Below, one piece after another: positions 32,401 through 42,560 of a stretch of DNA of 64,000 nucleotides (its first letter is position 1; the number at the start of each line of letters is the position of its first letter). The notes under the pieces were generated by a model. It was not told the DNA's origin. It made no database searches and saw nothing but the letters and a program-made list of their open reading frames with translations. A program made the position numbers and the translations under genes. The DNA comes from Omphiscola glabra (lineage: Eukaryota; Mollusca; Gastropoda; Lymnaeidae), in the NCBI GenBank assembly GCA_964017045.1, contig OZ024809.1:2480001-2544000 (forward strand), in the 5' to 3' direction.

Positions 32401-35400
32401 TCTTCAGCGAACAGGACAAAATAATATAAGACAAAAAAAAGAGCATTGTAATAAAAAAAAAAACTTTAGAGATCTCCTTTGTTCTTCTTAGAAGTGGGAT
32501 TACAAGAAGTGCAAGACTATATATAATGGTACTGTGAAAAATAAGGTCCAGAATCTTAACGGACCAAAACATTTGGGGATACATGAAATCTGAGAAATAA
32601 GACAAAAAAAGAAGAAATTCAAGGAAATTGAGAAACAACATACTGTATTAATCAAATACTCTGCAACTAATGTTGCCTGTGTTTCTTGTCGTACTTCTAT
32701 TTGTCCTGTTTGTTGTAGAAGGCTCTAAGCCGAAATGTTCACATCTTATTGTCCTGTCTTTTGATTCAAGCTTCAACATACCTTGTTTTACTATTTCATG
32801 TACTAATTTACCAGTATGCTCTCCCAGATGTTAACAAATCTGAATGTCATACTACCCGCCCTTCTCCCAGTTAACAGTGCTCCACTTACCCACAGTTGCA
32901 CCTGCTGATGTAGACTTGTGGCCACAGTGGACAGCACACGTCCCAGCGCCAAACCCACCCCGTCTCCCAGTTAACAGTGCTCCACTTACCCACAGTTGCA
33001 CCTGCTGATGTAGACTTGTGGCCACAGTGGACAGCACACGTCCCAGCGCCAAACCCACCCCGTCTCCCAGTTAACAGTGCTCCACTTACCCACAGTTGCA
33101 CCTGCTGATGTAGACTTGTGGCCACAGTGGACAGCACACTCCCCAGCGCCCATGACGGTATACCTTGAAGCAGGGAAGCCTGGTGACGTCACTGCTGCAC
33201 TGGTAGCTCTGACTTCTTGGGCAGCACCTGGCGCGACAGACAACAATTTATTTTAATTTAACTTGGCGGGATTTGGGATTAAAAAATAAATTTACGTCTC
33301 ATTGAATCGTGGTGCATAACTGTTTCCTTGGATTGTTTTGCGTCCAATACTTTAGAAGGCTATCTCCAATAACTCAACGACAATGACATATAGTTTTGTT
33401 TTAAATATTATTTTTCTTGTATCATAGTTCAGTATCTTCACAATGGATCAGCGAAGATTATGCAGATAAATGTACTCAAATCCTTAGGTTTAACAATTAC
33501 CATTTTTATTAATCAGTACAATTTCTTCTTCACCTTGTCTACAGAGGTGGACGCTAAATTTTAACTCTTTACCATAGGTGGACACTACATTTGAACTCCT
33601 TAACAGAGGCAGACACTACTTTTTAACTTCTTAACAGAGAAGGATACTACATTTTTAATTCCTTACCCGAGGTGGACACTAAATTTTAACTCCTTAACAG
33701 AGGTGGACATTACTTTTTAACTCCTTACCAGTTGTGGATATTACTTTTTAACTCCTTACCAGAGGTGGACATTACTTTTTAACTCCTTACAGGAGGTGGA
33801 CACTACTTTTTAACTCCTTACCAGAGGCGGACACTACTTTTTAACTCCTTACCAGAGGTGGACATTACTTTTTAACTCCTTAACAGAGATGGACACTCTT
33901 TTCTAACACATTCTCAAAAAAAAAATTAAAAATTTAATATCGTAAGTTTTACTTAAGAATGGCAAGTCGAACAGACCCAAAATGCTACTTCGAGGCATCT
34001 TAGATACGCCATTGGCGTACAGCAAACTTAGAATAGTCATCGTCCCTTTGTTTTCATACGTCCCTGTTCTTATGTTCGTATGGTAACGTATGGAGGTAAC
34101 GTATGGAAGTAACGTATGGAAGTAATGTATGGAGGTAATGTATGGGGGTAACGTATTTAGATAAAGTAGCCTAAATATAGATTTGTATCTCTTTATTTAC
34201 AATAAATGTAACATATTTTACGGCTAGTAGATTATAATTCTGGCTTCTTATGGTCTTAAAGCGGTTCCTTGATATTACATTTGATTTTAATCGGCGTCCT
34301 AAATTGCTCTTAGTTTTGATATCCTTCTTTTTCTTCTTCGCTTTCTTAACTGCATGGGCCGTGAACAATGTTTAGCTCATCGAACTCTTTCAAATTTTTA
34401 TTACATCCTTGTTGACCTGGCGTCGCCAATTGTACTTTGGTCTTTTTGTGCTATTGTTCCTTGAAGGTGCCATTCCAAGTGCTTGTTTTGTTATATGTGC
34501 TAGTAACAAATTTAAATCAGTTTTCATTTGCTCAGTTTTCATCATAAAATTTTGAATGTTGTGAACTAGATTTAGTAACGTGAATGTCTGTCATGAAAAG
34601 TTGTTGATGGTGAGTTTTTTGTGAGTTGTAGTTCGCGGTGTCGATTCGTGGTGTCGATTCGTGGTGTCGATTCGTGGAGTCGATTCGTCGTGGAGTTGAT
34701 TCATGGCTTTGATTCGTGGTGTTGAATCGTGGTGTCGATTCGTGGTGTCGATTCGTGGTGGAGTTGATTCATGGTGTTGATTCATGGTGTTGAATCGTGG
34801 AGTCGATTTGTGGTGTCGATTCGTGGAGTCGATTCGTCGTGGAGTTGATTCATGGCTTTGATTCGTGGTGTTGAATCGTGGTGTCGATTTGTGGTGTCGA
34901 TTCGTGGTGTCGATTCGTGGTGCGATTCGTCGTGGTGTCGATTCGTCGTGGTGTCGATTCGTGGAGTCGATTCGTCGTCGAGTTGATTCATGGCTTTGAT
35001 TCGTGGTGTTGAATCGTGGTGTCGATTCGTGGTGTCGATTCGTGGTGGAGTTGATTCATGGTGTTGATTCGTGGTGTTGAATCGTGGTGTCGATTTGTGG
35101 TGTCGATTCGTGGAGTCGATTCGTCGTGGAGTTGATTCATGGCTTTGATTCGTGGTGTTGAATCGTGGTGTCGATTTGTGGTGTCGATTCGTGGTGTCGA
35201 TTCGTGGTGCGATTCGTCGTGGTGTCGATTCGTCGTGGTGTCGATTCGTGGTGTCGATTCGTCGTCGAGTTGATTTGTTGTGTTGAGCTTCACGCAATAC
35301 GGAGTGTTTGTTGTGTGGTGATATAAAAGGGCAGTGTGTTAGTTAATCGAGAGGGGAGAGAAGCGAGAAAACGATAGATGAGTCGAGAGAGAGAGATAGA

Positions 35401-38400
35401 GTCCAGAGTAGATCGTCGAGAGTTAGATTTGAGATATATAATAATTTTGGTTAGATTCGCTGTAGGGCTTGTGGCCTGAGGAAAGTATTTTTCTGCTGGA
35501 TGAATTATGCAGCAACTTTGTTTTGTAACAAGTGGAAGTTTTAGCACATGGAAACAAATCCATAATTTACAATGGCCTTTTCAGTGTTTGAGTTACTTGA
35601 CCACGAGAGAGAGACCAGCATTAACCAAACAGGTCTGACATTAAGGTTAGACATAAAGAGTTCGCAATCAGAGGGCCTAGACAAACGAAAAAAGGTCGTA
35701 ACACTTTCAAATCTAGTTCACAACTTTGGAGAACGAGCAATTTGACGCCCAACCATCGTTTATTTTTGCCTTAAAGTAAAACTTCACCTCTGATTCACCA
35801 TTGTTTCTCAATCACCAACAACTCCATTTCGATTAAAATAGTCGCATTATAAATGCTAAATAATTTTTTTTCAGCTTTTATATAAAATAAACTTTTAAAA
35901 TTTAATTTTTTATATAATAACGATCATACTCGCGATATTTTCCCAACGAGGCTTGATAGTATTCCACATACAAGTTCCCGGTACCCACATCAGACTTAGT
36001 GGCCTCATCCAAACTCGGTAACACAGTTCTGTCCCCTTCAACTTGTTTCTCTATCTCCAGCTCGATACTACCACGTCCTCTCTGCTCTGCGTAGTCCTTT
36101 AGGACCTGAAATGGGGGGGGGGGGGGGGGGAAATAATGATATTATGGCTGATGGTGAGCCAATTGTAGACCTGTGATCAAACATCTCTACGGAACCAATA
36201 CATGAAATGAATACCAAAGAAATGTATCATATGTGAGTTTTTATCAGTAAATTAATTTTTTTAAAAATACAATTATTAAAGGATAAGGCGAAAGTTTTCC
36301 TTGTTAACGAGTGTTGTAAAAATTTAAGGAATAAAGGCATATATGAGCCTCTATTTTTCAACTTACCTGTTTTAATTTGTACACAATCCCCACCTTCTCG
36401 TGTATTCCAATGTGCTTTTATGAAATATAATTTAACTATGATGTGTCATTTTCTGTTTTAGGGTTTATCCATCGTGTCTCTCAATGTTCACCACCTCGTC
36501 TTTGCTAGAACTGTATCCGACTTAATTTGTTCTGCCGTTGGCTTAATTTCTCTCAGCTATTTCCTTGCTATGCCTGCCTTCAAGTCTACACAATCCTTGC
36601 TATGCCTGCCTTCAAGTCTACTCAATCCTTGCTATGCCTGTCTTCAAGTCTACTCAATCCTTGCAATGCCTCCCTCCCGTTCTCACAATCCTTGTTGTGC
36701 CTACCTTTAATTCTACACAATCATTGCTATGCCTACTTTTAAGTCTAAGATTATTCGATCCTTGCTATTCCTACCTTCCGTCCCACACAATCCTTTCGAT
36801 GCCTACCTGCTCTTCATCTGGTTTTGTTTCTGGTATCTCCTCTTTGCCGAACTCCAAGTTAGCGAAGTAATCACGATCTATCGTTTCGCCATCAGGAAAG
36901 ACAACTTCCCCATCTTTTTGTTCTTCCTTCTCAACGCCATCTGATGTAAATGGTACAAAAAGCTGATCTTAAAATATGCAACTCATGTTTACTTAGGCAA
37001 ACCATGACAACCAAACATGAGATGAAACCAACACAGATGATCTTCTTAAATTCTTTATATTAACTTCGATTTCGTTCGTGTTTTTCTGTGTTTAAGGCAA
37101 AATCTTCGGGCGTCTGACTGGCCCACTTCCCGTCATCCTATCGAGCTGTAACTTGTCACATGGACTCGTTGCCAGTTGCAACACTTTCTGTAAACTACAT
37201 CACATCACTCCCCCCCCCCCCCCCCAAAAAAAAGAGAGTTTTTCCTTTGTTTTTGAACGGGGGAAGATGAATGAAATATAATTTTTTACATGGGTGCGTG
37301 TTTTTGGTATTAAAATTAAACCGTACGAAAACAAAAAAAAGATCGCAATGCATAACGCCAAGGATTCCACAGAGACGTGTTCTGGTCCGAGAGAAGCGAT
37401 TCGAATGATACACCAAGACGACAACAGGACCTCAGCTAACTCTTCAAGATGTGCAGGAAAATTCCGTACGAGCAACAATTGTCTCCGTTGCTGAGTCGTC
37501 CATCGTTTGTGCCAGCTTCCGTTGTAACAATCATCTCGAAAATGAAGATCAGAAGCCTACCTGCTATCTTGCGAGTGCAGTTATACAGATAATCTGACAA
37601 CCCAAAACAATTTCTACAGACATCTTGTTCACTGAAGAAGGCTTTAAGCCGAAACACTCTAATTTTACTGTCCTGTATATTGATTCAAGCTTTAACATGC
37701 CCTGTTCTACTATTTCCATTACACAGCTTGAATGCAATACATCGATTATTAAATATTATTGCCCAATATCTGCATTTCCGCGATGCAATTCAACATCTGG
37801 ATACGATTCAACGAAGGATTAATTCCGGGCGAGAAAAGTTCAACTGCAGACTTCCAGCAAACACTTTGTGATTCATTGGCATGATGATGATAACTCCAGC
37901 AAACACTTAGTGATTCATTGGCTTGATGATGATAACTCCAGCAAACACTTAGTGATTCATTGGCTTGATGATGATAACTCCAGCAAACACTTAGTGATTC
38001 ATTGGCTTGATGATGATAACTCCAGCAAACACTTAGTGATTCATTAGCTAGATGATGATAACTCCAGCAAACACTTAGTGATTCATTGGCTTGGTGATGA
38101 TGATGATTGAGTACTTTCATAGCGCTTGTGTCCGTGCTATTTTAGCATGCTCACAGCGCTCTGATATCCTAAAATTTATCTAAATAAAAAAAGTATTTAA
38201 ATCGTTCTTAAATGATTTTTTATCATTTCCAATGTCCATCACAGCTTAAGGCAAACTGTTCCATAATTTAGGCGCAATAGCTTCAAAAAAAGCGCAACGG
38301 GTATGACTTATTTCTGTGTCCTTCCACACTGAACTCTCAGAAAGGACTGTGTTGAAGAGCGCAGTTGGATATTGCGATTAATTAAGCATACGCTTTCATC

Positions 38401-39897
38401 CCTTTAGCGGACCCATTTATCGACGACGACATTAATGAGAACGATGACTACAGCGACAACGACTTCTAGACCAAGCGTTAACGAATTCCAATCGTCAGTG
38501 TCGACCAAAGAGATCTATTCAACTTCATGACACGCGCAAACGAGACACAACTGACAGGATCATCGGAGCACGTGAAAATATTCACTACTCAGGCAGCTAG
38601 AGCTTTCAATTCATTCACTCTCAGCCTGAGCAAGATGCAGATACGTCTTTCCTACGCTGTTGAGAAGGAGTCGGTGACAGTCGGTGTTCGCAGTAAAGTT
38701 GACCTCGGGTCGTACTTTTCAATAGGTTGTTTAAATTGCCGGTTCAACGTGATGGACAGCTATTGAGACCGCCAAATTTCACCGATGTCAACTTGAAGAA
38801 TTTAAGTTCGCAATGGCGAACGAAGCAGTTACTCATTGTCAACGATCTCTCCATGGTTTCATACGAAATGCTAAAACACTTGAATTCGTAACCACAACTA
38901 TTGCATGACAGCACCGAACGTTGTTCAGTAATGAACATTTTGCTGTTTAATGCTTTGATGCAACTGCCGTCAGATGATGGAAACGCTTTGATCCAGAAAC
39001 CAACGAGATCTGATTCATCAACCAAAGAGATCTGATCCATCAACTAAAGTGATCTGATCCATCAACCAAAGAGATCTTATCCATCAACCAAAGAGATCTC
39101 ATCCAGCAGCTCATCCCTGGCGTACTTTGTCATTCTGTGAACGCTTTTAGAATAGGCGACAGCAATTAGCCACGATTTGTATTTACCTCTATAATGATTG
39201 CGATTTTGTGAACTGAAAGCGGATCAAATCGATATTTTTATTGGAAAGGTTAACACAAATCTAATCGGAGAATTCGCGATAGGAAAAGCTCTCCGATTCG
39301 ATCCATATAATGCACTGGTGGATATAGACAACGCTTAGCTCTTCAATACCATCTTCGAAAGGGCCAAACATTGGTGGCTCTTGAGGCTTCTGACAGAATC
39401 TCAGACGCGATCAACGAAATCAGTAATATCGACGTTGAGAAGCTTTTCTCTGATGACATCATCAAGACCGCAGGATTGCCTCAAACGTTGACCCTCTTTG
39501 CAGGTGGAGATGGAACAACTGCGGAAACTTACATAGTGTGGATAGTTCAAACCTGTGTAGGGTAGGGGATGGTGGGAATTATTCCCATATGTACGACGAC
39601 TTACCAACTGCCGAAGGGTGTTAGACTGCACCGTGACGAGGCTTGTGCGATTGTGACGGTGACAGTAGTTGTAAAAAGGGCAACGCCGACGTGGGTGGCA
39701 AGTTAATGAGAAATATTCCATTTGGACGGAGGAAGGCTTTAAGCAAAGCATAATACCAGGGTGTCGCTTAAGATCGTAGCGCAGATGTGAAAATGGATAG
39801 TCCTGGTAGATGCCACTGAGAGCAGCGAGAGTACTGTCGGACGCTAGAGCAGTACAGTTAAGAGACCGACTTGGTCAGTAGAGAAGGAGAGAGAGAG

Positions 39898-39938
<41 letters not shown>

Positions 39939-42272
39939 AGTAAGAGCTGAGTACCAGTCGAGTGGATGCGAATCACATTAACCTATAGATAAAGATTAAA
40001 GGATCTAATCATCGTCCAGTTGCCCGTGACATGATTGTTGTAATATGAGTGACAGTTTCACGCAAGTGTTGTCATCCAAACAAACGAGATAGAGCAGTGG
40101 TTCTCAACCTTACTCTGGCCGCGACCCTTTAATACAGTTCATCGTGTTGTGGCGACTCCCAGCCACAAAATTATTTTCGGTTGCACTTCATAACTACAGA
40201 GCGTATGTGTTTTCAGGTGATCTTAGGCGACCCCTGGGAAAGGGTCGTGTGACCCCCGAAGAGGTCGCGACCCACAGGTTGAGAACCGCTGAGATAGAGA
40301 GCAGAAGCAGAACTTAGACATGTAAAGGTGCTCTACAAGATTCACTGAATAAAACGATGTTTCGTATTACTTTACACGCAGTACATTCTCCTATTTAATA
40401 TATCGTCAGTCTAGTAGGCTTTGAACGAACCTAGTTTGATGAAACCATTCCAATACCAGAAATCAGTTGCTACAATGACATAAGTGATACATCACGCCCA
40501 ATGACATAAGTGATACATCACGCACAATTACATAAGTGATACATCACGCACAATTACATAAGTGATACATCACGCACAATTACATAAGTGATACATCACG
40601 CACAATTACATAAGTGATACATCACGCCCAATGACATAAGTGATACATCACGCCCAATTACATAAATGATACTGCACGCACAATTACATAAGTGATACAT
40701 AACGCACAATTACATAAGTGATACATCACGCCCAATTACATAAATGATACATCACGCACAATTACATAAGGGATACATCACGCCCAATTACATAAGTGAT
40801 ACATCACGCACAATTACATAAGTGATACATCACGCACAATTACATAATGATACATCACGCCCAATGACATAAATGATACATCACGCACAATTACATAAGT
40901 GATACATCACGCCCAATGACATATATGATACATCACGCACAATTACATAAGTGATACATCGCGCCCAATGACATAAATGATACATCACGCCCAATGACAT
41001 AAATGATACATCACGCCCAATTACATAAGTGATACATCACGCCCAATTACATAAGTGATACATCACGCACAATTACATAAATGATACATCACGCCCAATG
41101 ACATAAATGATACATCACGCCCAATGACATAAATGATACATCACGCCCAATGACATAAATGATACATCACGCACAATTACATAAGTGATACATCACGCCC
41201 AATGACATATATGATACATCACGCACAATTACATAAGTGATACATCGCGCCCAATGACATAAATGATACATCACGCACAATTACATAAATGATACATCAC
41301 GCACAATGACATAAATGATACATTGCGTACAATAATTACACAAATAGAAACACACATAATAAAAGTGAACGAAAATGTATAAAAACTATTCATACGAAAA
41401 ACTTTGTTAGTGGGAGCTGTTTTTATTTCTCCTAGTATAAATAATTAATATTTTTTTACGTGCTCCTACATCTTAGACACAAAACATAACAAAAAACGCC
41501 ACAATAATTTTTACGAAACAAAACTGTAACAGGTCAAATGTGAACATAATTATTTCGTCTCGGATAATGTATTGTTTTAGTAAATTAATATGTACAGGAA
41601 GTAGATGAGATGAATGTCAAGGACAGAAGAAAATAACGGTTATATATATATATAGGATCGACAGTGTGTAAGATTTATATTGTGGTGCTAACAAAGTATC
41701 ATTCTGTGACAGCTTGTGTGTGACATGACTTATGTGAAGCGGTGAGACAATATAGTATCTTTCTCCACTATCGGAGACTTTATTATTATTGTGTCAAGTG
41801 ATACATAAATATTATAGTGATGTCTAAACTTCTGTCTCATGTAATTAAAGAGATAAGGATGATAAGGAAAGTGATTAACTGATTACAATATAGATACAAA
41901 TGATTATATCCAGCTCGCAAGTAAAACGTAACAGCATCACGCCAAATAATGATGGTGTTACAAAACGTGGACACAATATTTTGTAAATTAATAATAAACC
42001 CCATTGTTTGTGAGAAAATGAAATCTATATTTTGCACCTTGAGGACAAACTGAAATGAAATGATATTTTGTAGAAGATAAAAACTATATACGCTATAAGC
42101 AATAGATAATATTATTGAAACATATCATAAGATTATGTATTCGTATTACAGATCAAATGTTGTTATACGAATAAATATATGTACCAATGATGAGCTCTTG
42201 AGTTGTCTGTGTTGCCACTAGGACGACAAAGTATGCCATACACGGCAGCACCACCAGGAAGTAATTCGTCAT
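29237..42272 (-). CDS. Gene B: secreted 16-cysteine protein, cystine-knot cytokine-like (5 exons), paralogue of gene A
   Basis: Join on the minus strand: 42272-42185, 36940-36807, 36105-35930, 33227-33090, 29408-29237. Phases are 1, 0, 2, 2 and all introns are GT-AG; predicted length is 235 residues. The signal peptide contains 'YFLVVLPCMAYFVVLVA', followed by a linker more acidic than in A ('GKEEIPETKPDEEQ'). The C-terminal domain keeps all 16 cysteines of A. By eye, identity to A is about 79% in exon 1, 67% in exons 2 and 3, 89% in exon 4 and 80% in exon 5, so the cysteine core is constrained and the linker drifts. The C-x-C-x2-C and terminal C-x-C pattern suggests an IL-17-like or Spaetzle-like fold (inference). 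Intron 1 is 5.2 kb, against 1.7 kb in A, because of a Helitron remnant, a SPIN-like MITE and a minisatellite. Confidence 0.82.
29735..30005. repeat. Minisatellite in gene B intron 4, ~27-bp unit, ~10 copies
   Basis: 'AGCTGTAGAGACGGTAGCTG' plus 'CTATTTA', degenerate. Confidence 0.88.
30139..30355. repeat. Minisatellite in gene B intron 4, 21-bp unit, ~10 copies
   Basis: 'GTGCCATTAAGGCAGGATG' plus GT. The open frames on both strands are repeat artefacts. Confidence 0.95.
30383..30555. repeat. Minisatellite in gene B intron 4, 25-bp unit, 7 copies
   Basis: 'GTCAAACATGTATGCACTTC' plus TTAGT. 'ACAAACATGTATGCAC' in gene A intron 4 (10274-10640) is similar, so both may derive from the same ancestral seed. 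Confidence 0.92.
30855..31450 (+). mobile_element. LTR-like element, second copy (596 bp)
   Basis: Aligns along its length with 16554-17355 without the nested MITE. Starts TGTTATG, ends ATAACAGTCCGTAATA; TGTTAT/ATAACA are inverted. TATA box at 31091-31098. No target duplication was found, so one end may be eroded. Confidence 0.68.
31480..32205. repeat. Minisatellite in gene B intron 4, 31-33-bp unit, ~22 copies
   Basis: 'ACTTCATCACATAC' then an optional AC, then 'CTCAGATCACATCCCACC'. The left third has the 31-bp form, the rest the 33-bp form. Open frames of up to 206 codons are artefacts. Confidence 0.95.
32325..32800. mobile_element. Inverted pair of Penelope-like terminal fragments
   Basis: The motif 'AGAAGGCTCTAAG' followed by 'TTGATTCAAGCTTCAA' type sequence occurs on the minus strand at 32440-32325 and on the plus strand at about 32690-32800. 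The same family appears at 19670, 37590 and 51900. Penelope-like elements often carry the 'CTGANGA..GAAAC' hammerhead core, which these resemble. The minus-strand open frame 32641-32306 is hydrophobic and unassigned. Confidence 0.45.
32840..33090 (-). repeat. 100-bp tandem repeat containing the copied exon 4 3' half and splice donor (gene B)
   Basis: The donor motif 'ACTTACCCACAG' lies at 32884, 32984 and 33084, exactly 100 bases apart. Only the 33084 copy is joined to the true 5' half of exon 4. Each downstream unit replaces that half with intron sequence but keeps the last ~60 exon bases ('CCPLWPQVYISRCNC'). Confidence 0.9.
33090..33227 (-). CDS. Gene B exon 4 (first half of the cysteine domain)
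   Basis: The acceptor 'CTGTCGCGCCAG' ends at 33228 and the donor GG|GTAAGT lies at 33089. 138 bases, two codons fewer than in A; eight cysteines retained. Confidence 0.86.
33535..33905. repeat. Minisatellite in gene B intron 3, 31-bp unit, ~12 copies
   Basis: 'AGGTGGACACTACTTTTTAA' plus 'CTCCTTACCAG'. Confidence 0.93.
33906..34625. other. Gene B intron 3, no recognised feature apart from a short repeat
   Basis: A 13-bp 'GGAAGTAACGTAT' repeat of about 6 copies lies at 34078-34160. The rest is AT-rich. Confidence 0.5.
34630..35285. repeat. Minisatellite in gene B intron 3, 13-15-bp unit with higher-order structure
   Basis: 'GTGTCGATTCGTG' variants. A marker 'GATTCGTCGTGGAGTTGATT' recurs at about 34682, 34831 and 35118, showing block copying of 149 and 287 bases. 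Minus-strand frames of up to 171 codons (His/Thr/Asn-rich) are artefacts. Confidence 0.93.
35286..35929. other. Gene B intron 3, donor-proximal part
   Basis: No recognised gene. GA-rich patch at 35348-35403. Confidence 0.5.
35930..36105 (-). CDS. Gene B exon 3 (linker region)
   Basis: 176 bases, as in A. The acceptor CAG ends at 36106, preceded by an unusual pure C tract (G17 on plus, about 36114-36130). The donor CGCGA|GTATGA lies at 35929. Encodes 'VLKDYAEQ', 'EKQVEGD', 'VGTGNLYVEYYQ'. Confidence 0.88.
36560..36800. repeat. Minisatellite in gene B intron 2, ~31-bp unit, ~8 copies
   Basis: 'CTACTCAATCCTTGCTATGC' plus 'CTGCCTTCAAGT'. Orthologous in position to 12955-13112 of gene A. Confidence 0.88.
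36807..36940 (-). CDS. Gene B exon 2
   Basis: 134 bases. The acceptor 'TTTACATCAG' ends at 36941 and the donor CAG|GTAGGC lies at 36806. Encodes 'DGVEKEEQKDGEVVFPDGE' and onward, cysteine-free and strongly acidic. Confidence 0.87.
36941..37590. other. Gene B intron 1, proximal part
   Basis: Contains a C16 tract at about 37208-37223. The short frames on both strands are unassigned. Confidence 0.5.
37590..37745 (+). mobile_element. Penelope-like terminal fragment with hammerhead-like core
   Basis: 'CACTGAAGAAGGCTTTAAGC' then 'CGAAACACTC' has the order CTGA(A)GA, hairpin GGCTT/AAGCC, GAAA. A canonical hammerhead has CTGATGA, so this copy carries a change in the core. The downstream 'TGTCCTG.ATATTGATTCAAGC' matches the other family members. 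Confidence 0.45.
37855..38110. repeat. Minisatellite in gene B intron 1, 42-bp unit, 6 copies
   Basis: 'ACTCCAGCAAACACTTAGTG' plus 'ATTCATTGGCTTGATGATGATA'. Confidence 0.95.
38490..39545 (+). pseudogene. Decayed Helitron/PIF1-like helicase
   Basis: Plus-strand frames joined by shifts and stops follow PIF1-like helicases: 'LFNFMTRANETQLTGSSEH', then a degenerate Walker A region 'TTQAARAFNSFTLSLS' where GxAGTGKS is expected, 'QIRLSYAVEKESVTVG', 'RLFKLPVQRDGQL', Walker B-like 'LLIVNDLSMVSYEML' (DE changed to ND), 'NILLFNALMQLPSDDGN', then 'GEFAIGKALRFDPYNALVDI' and 'NIDVEKLFSDDIIKTAGLP'. A 23-bp tandem repeat (39000-39110) interrupts it. Both ATP-site motifs are broken, so it is inactive. It lies antisense within intron 1 of gene B and was probably brought in as part of a Helitron. 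Confidence 0.72.
39895..39934. repeat. (GA)n microsatellite
   Basis: GA repeats near 'GAGAGAGAGACACAGAGAGA'. Confidence 0.9.
40095..40291 (-). mobile_element. SPIN-like non-autonomous hAT element, 197 bp
   Basis: Ends 'CAGTGGTTCTCAACCTTAC' and 'AGGTTGAGAACCGCTG' are inverted repeats. AGATAGAG at 40087-40094 is duplicated exactly at 40292-40299. The body, read on the minus strand, contains 'GTGGGTCGCGACC', 'GGGTCGCCTAAGATCA', 'GAAAATAATTTTGTGG' and 'GAACTGTATTAAAGGGTCGC', which I recognise as the SPIN family known from tetrapods, a triatomine bug and a pond snail. No transposase. Confidence 0.82.
40470..41338. repeat. Minisatellite in gene B intron 1, 26-bp unit, ~33 copies
   Basis: 'ACATAAGTGATACATCACGC' plus '(A/C)CAATT'. 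Variants (ACAATT, CCAATG; AAGTG, AAATG, TATATG) occur in runs. Gene A's intron 1 has no counterpart. Confidence 0.95.
41340..42184. other. Gene B intron 1, exon 1-proximal part
   Basis: AT-rich, no recognised gene or repeat beyond a short (TA)n at 41640. Confidence 0.5.
42185..42272 (-). CDS. Gene B exon 1 (signal peptide)
   Basis: ATG at 42272, donor ATTG|GTACAT at 42184; 88 bases, phase 1. Six of 29 residues differ from A, all within a conserved hydrophobic pattern. Confidence 0.88.
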
Positions 42273-42366
42273 GGTTTGTAATTCAGCAGTAGATCTCTGT
42301 GCCTCAAATTCGAAATGAAATGTGACGCAGCCAATTCATCGGACGACTTTGTTTCTGCTGGTCTTG

Positions 42367-42374
42367 TATTTATA
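42367..42374 (-). promoter_or_regulatory. TATA box of gene B
   Basis: TATAAATA on the minus strand in the same context as gene A, with an inverted CCAAT box at 42398-42402. Confidence 0.7.
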
Positions 42375-42499
42375 TCAAAACCATGCAAGAATTTCGACCA
42401 ATCAAATTATTTTTAGATGACCCGAATAGTTCATTTGTTTTTATTTTATTTTGGGTAGGGCAAAGGGTGGTTTGGCTGGTTGGGTGGGAATTTTTATGC

Positions 42500-42560
42500 A
42501 GCGTTAGCGCGCACACACACACACAGCCAGCCCCCCCCCCCCCCCCCCACACACACAAAA
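42500..42560. repeat. (CA)n-C18-(CA)n compound microsatellite
   Basis: CA repeats flank a C run (about 42531-42548). The equivalent A locus (15320-15345) has CA repeats without the C run. Confidence 0.9.

Noticed and set aside
34591..35297. 171-codon His/Thr/Asn-rich minus-strand frame
   Set aside because: Translation of the GTGTCGATTCGTG array; no non-repeat coding sequence attached.
38744..39043. 99-codon minus-strand frame as a gene
   Set aside because: Antisense of the Helitron-like helicase remnant, which has ordered motifs on the plus strand.
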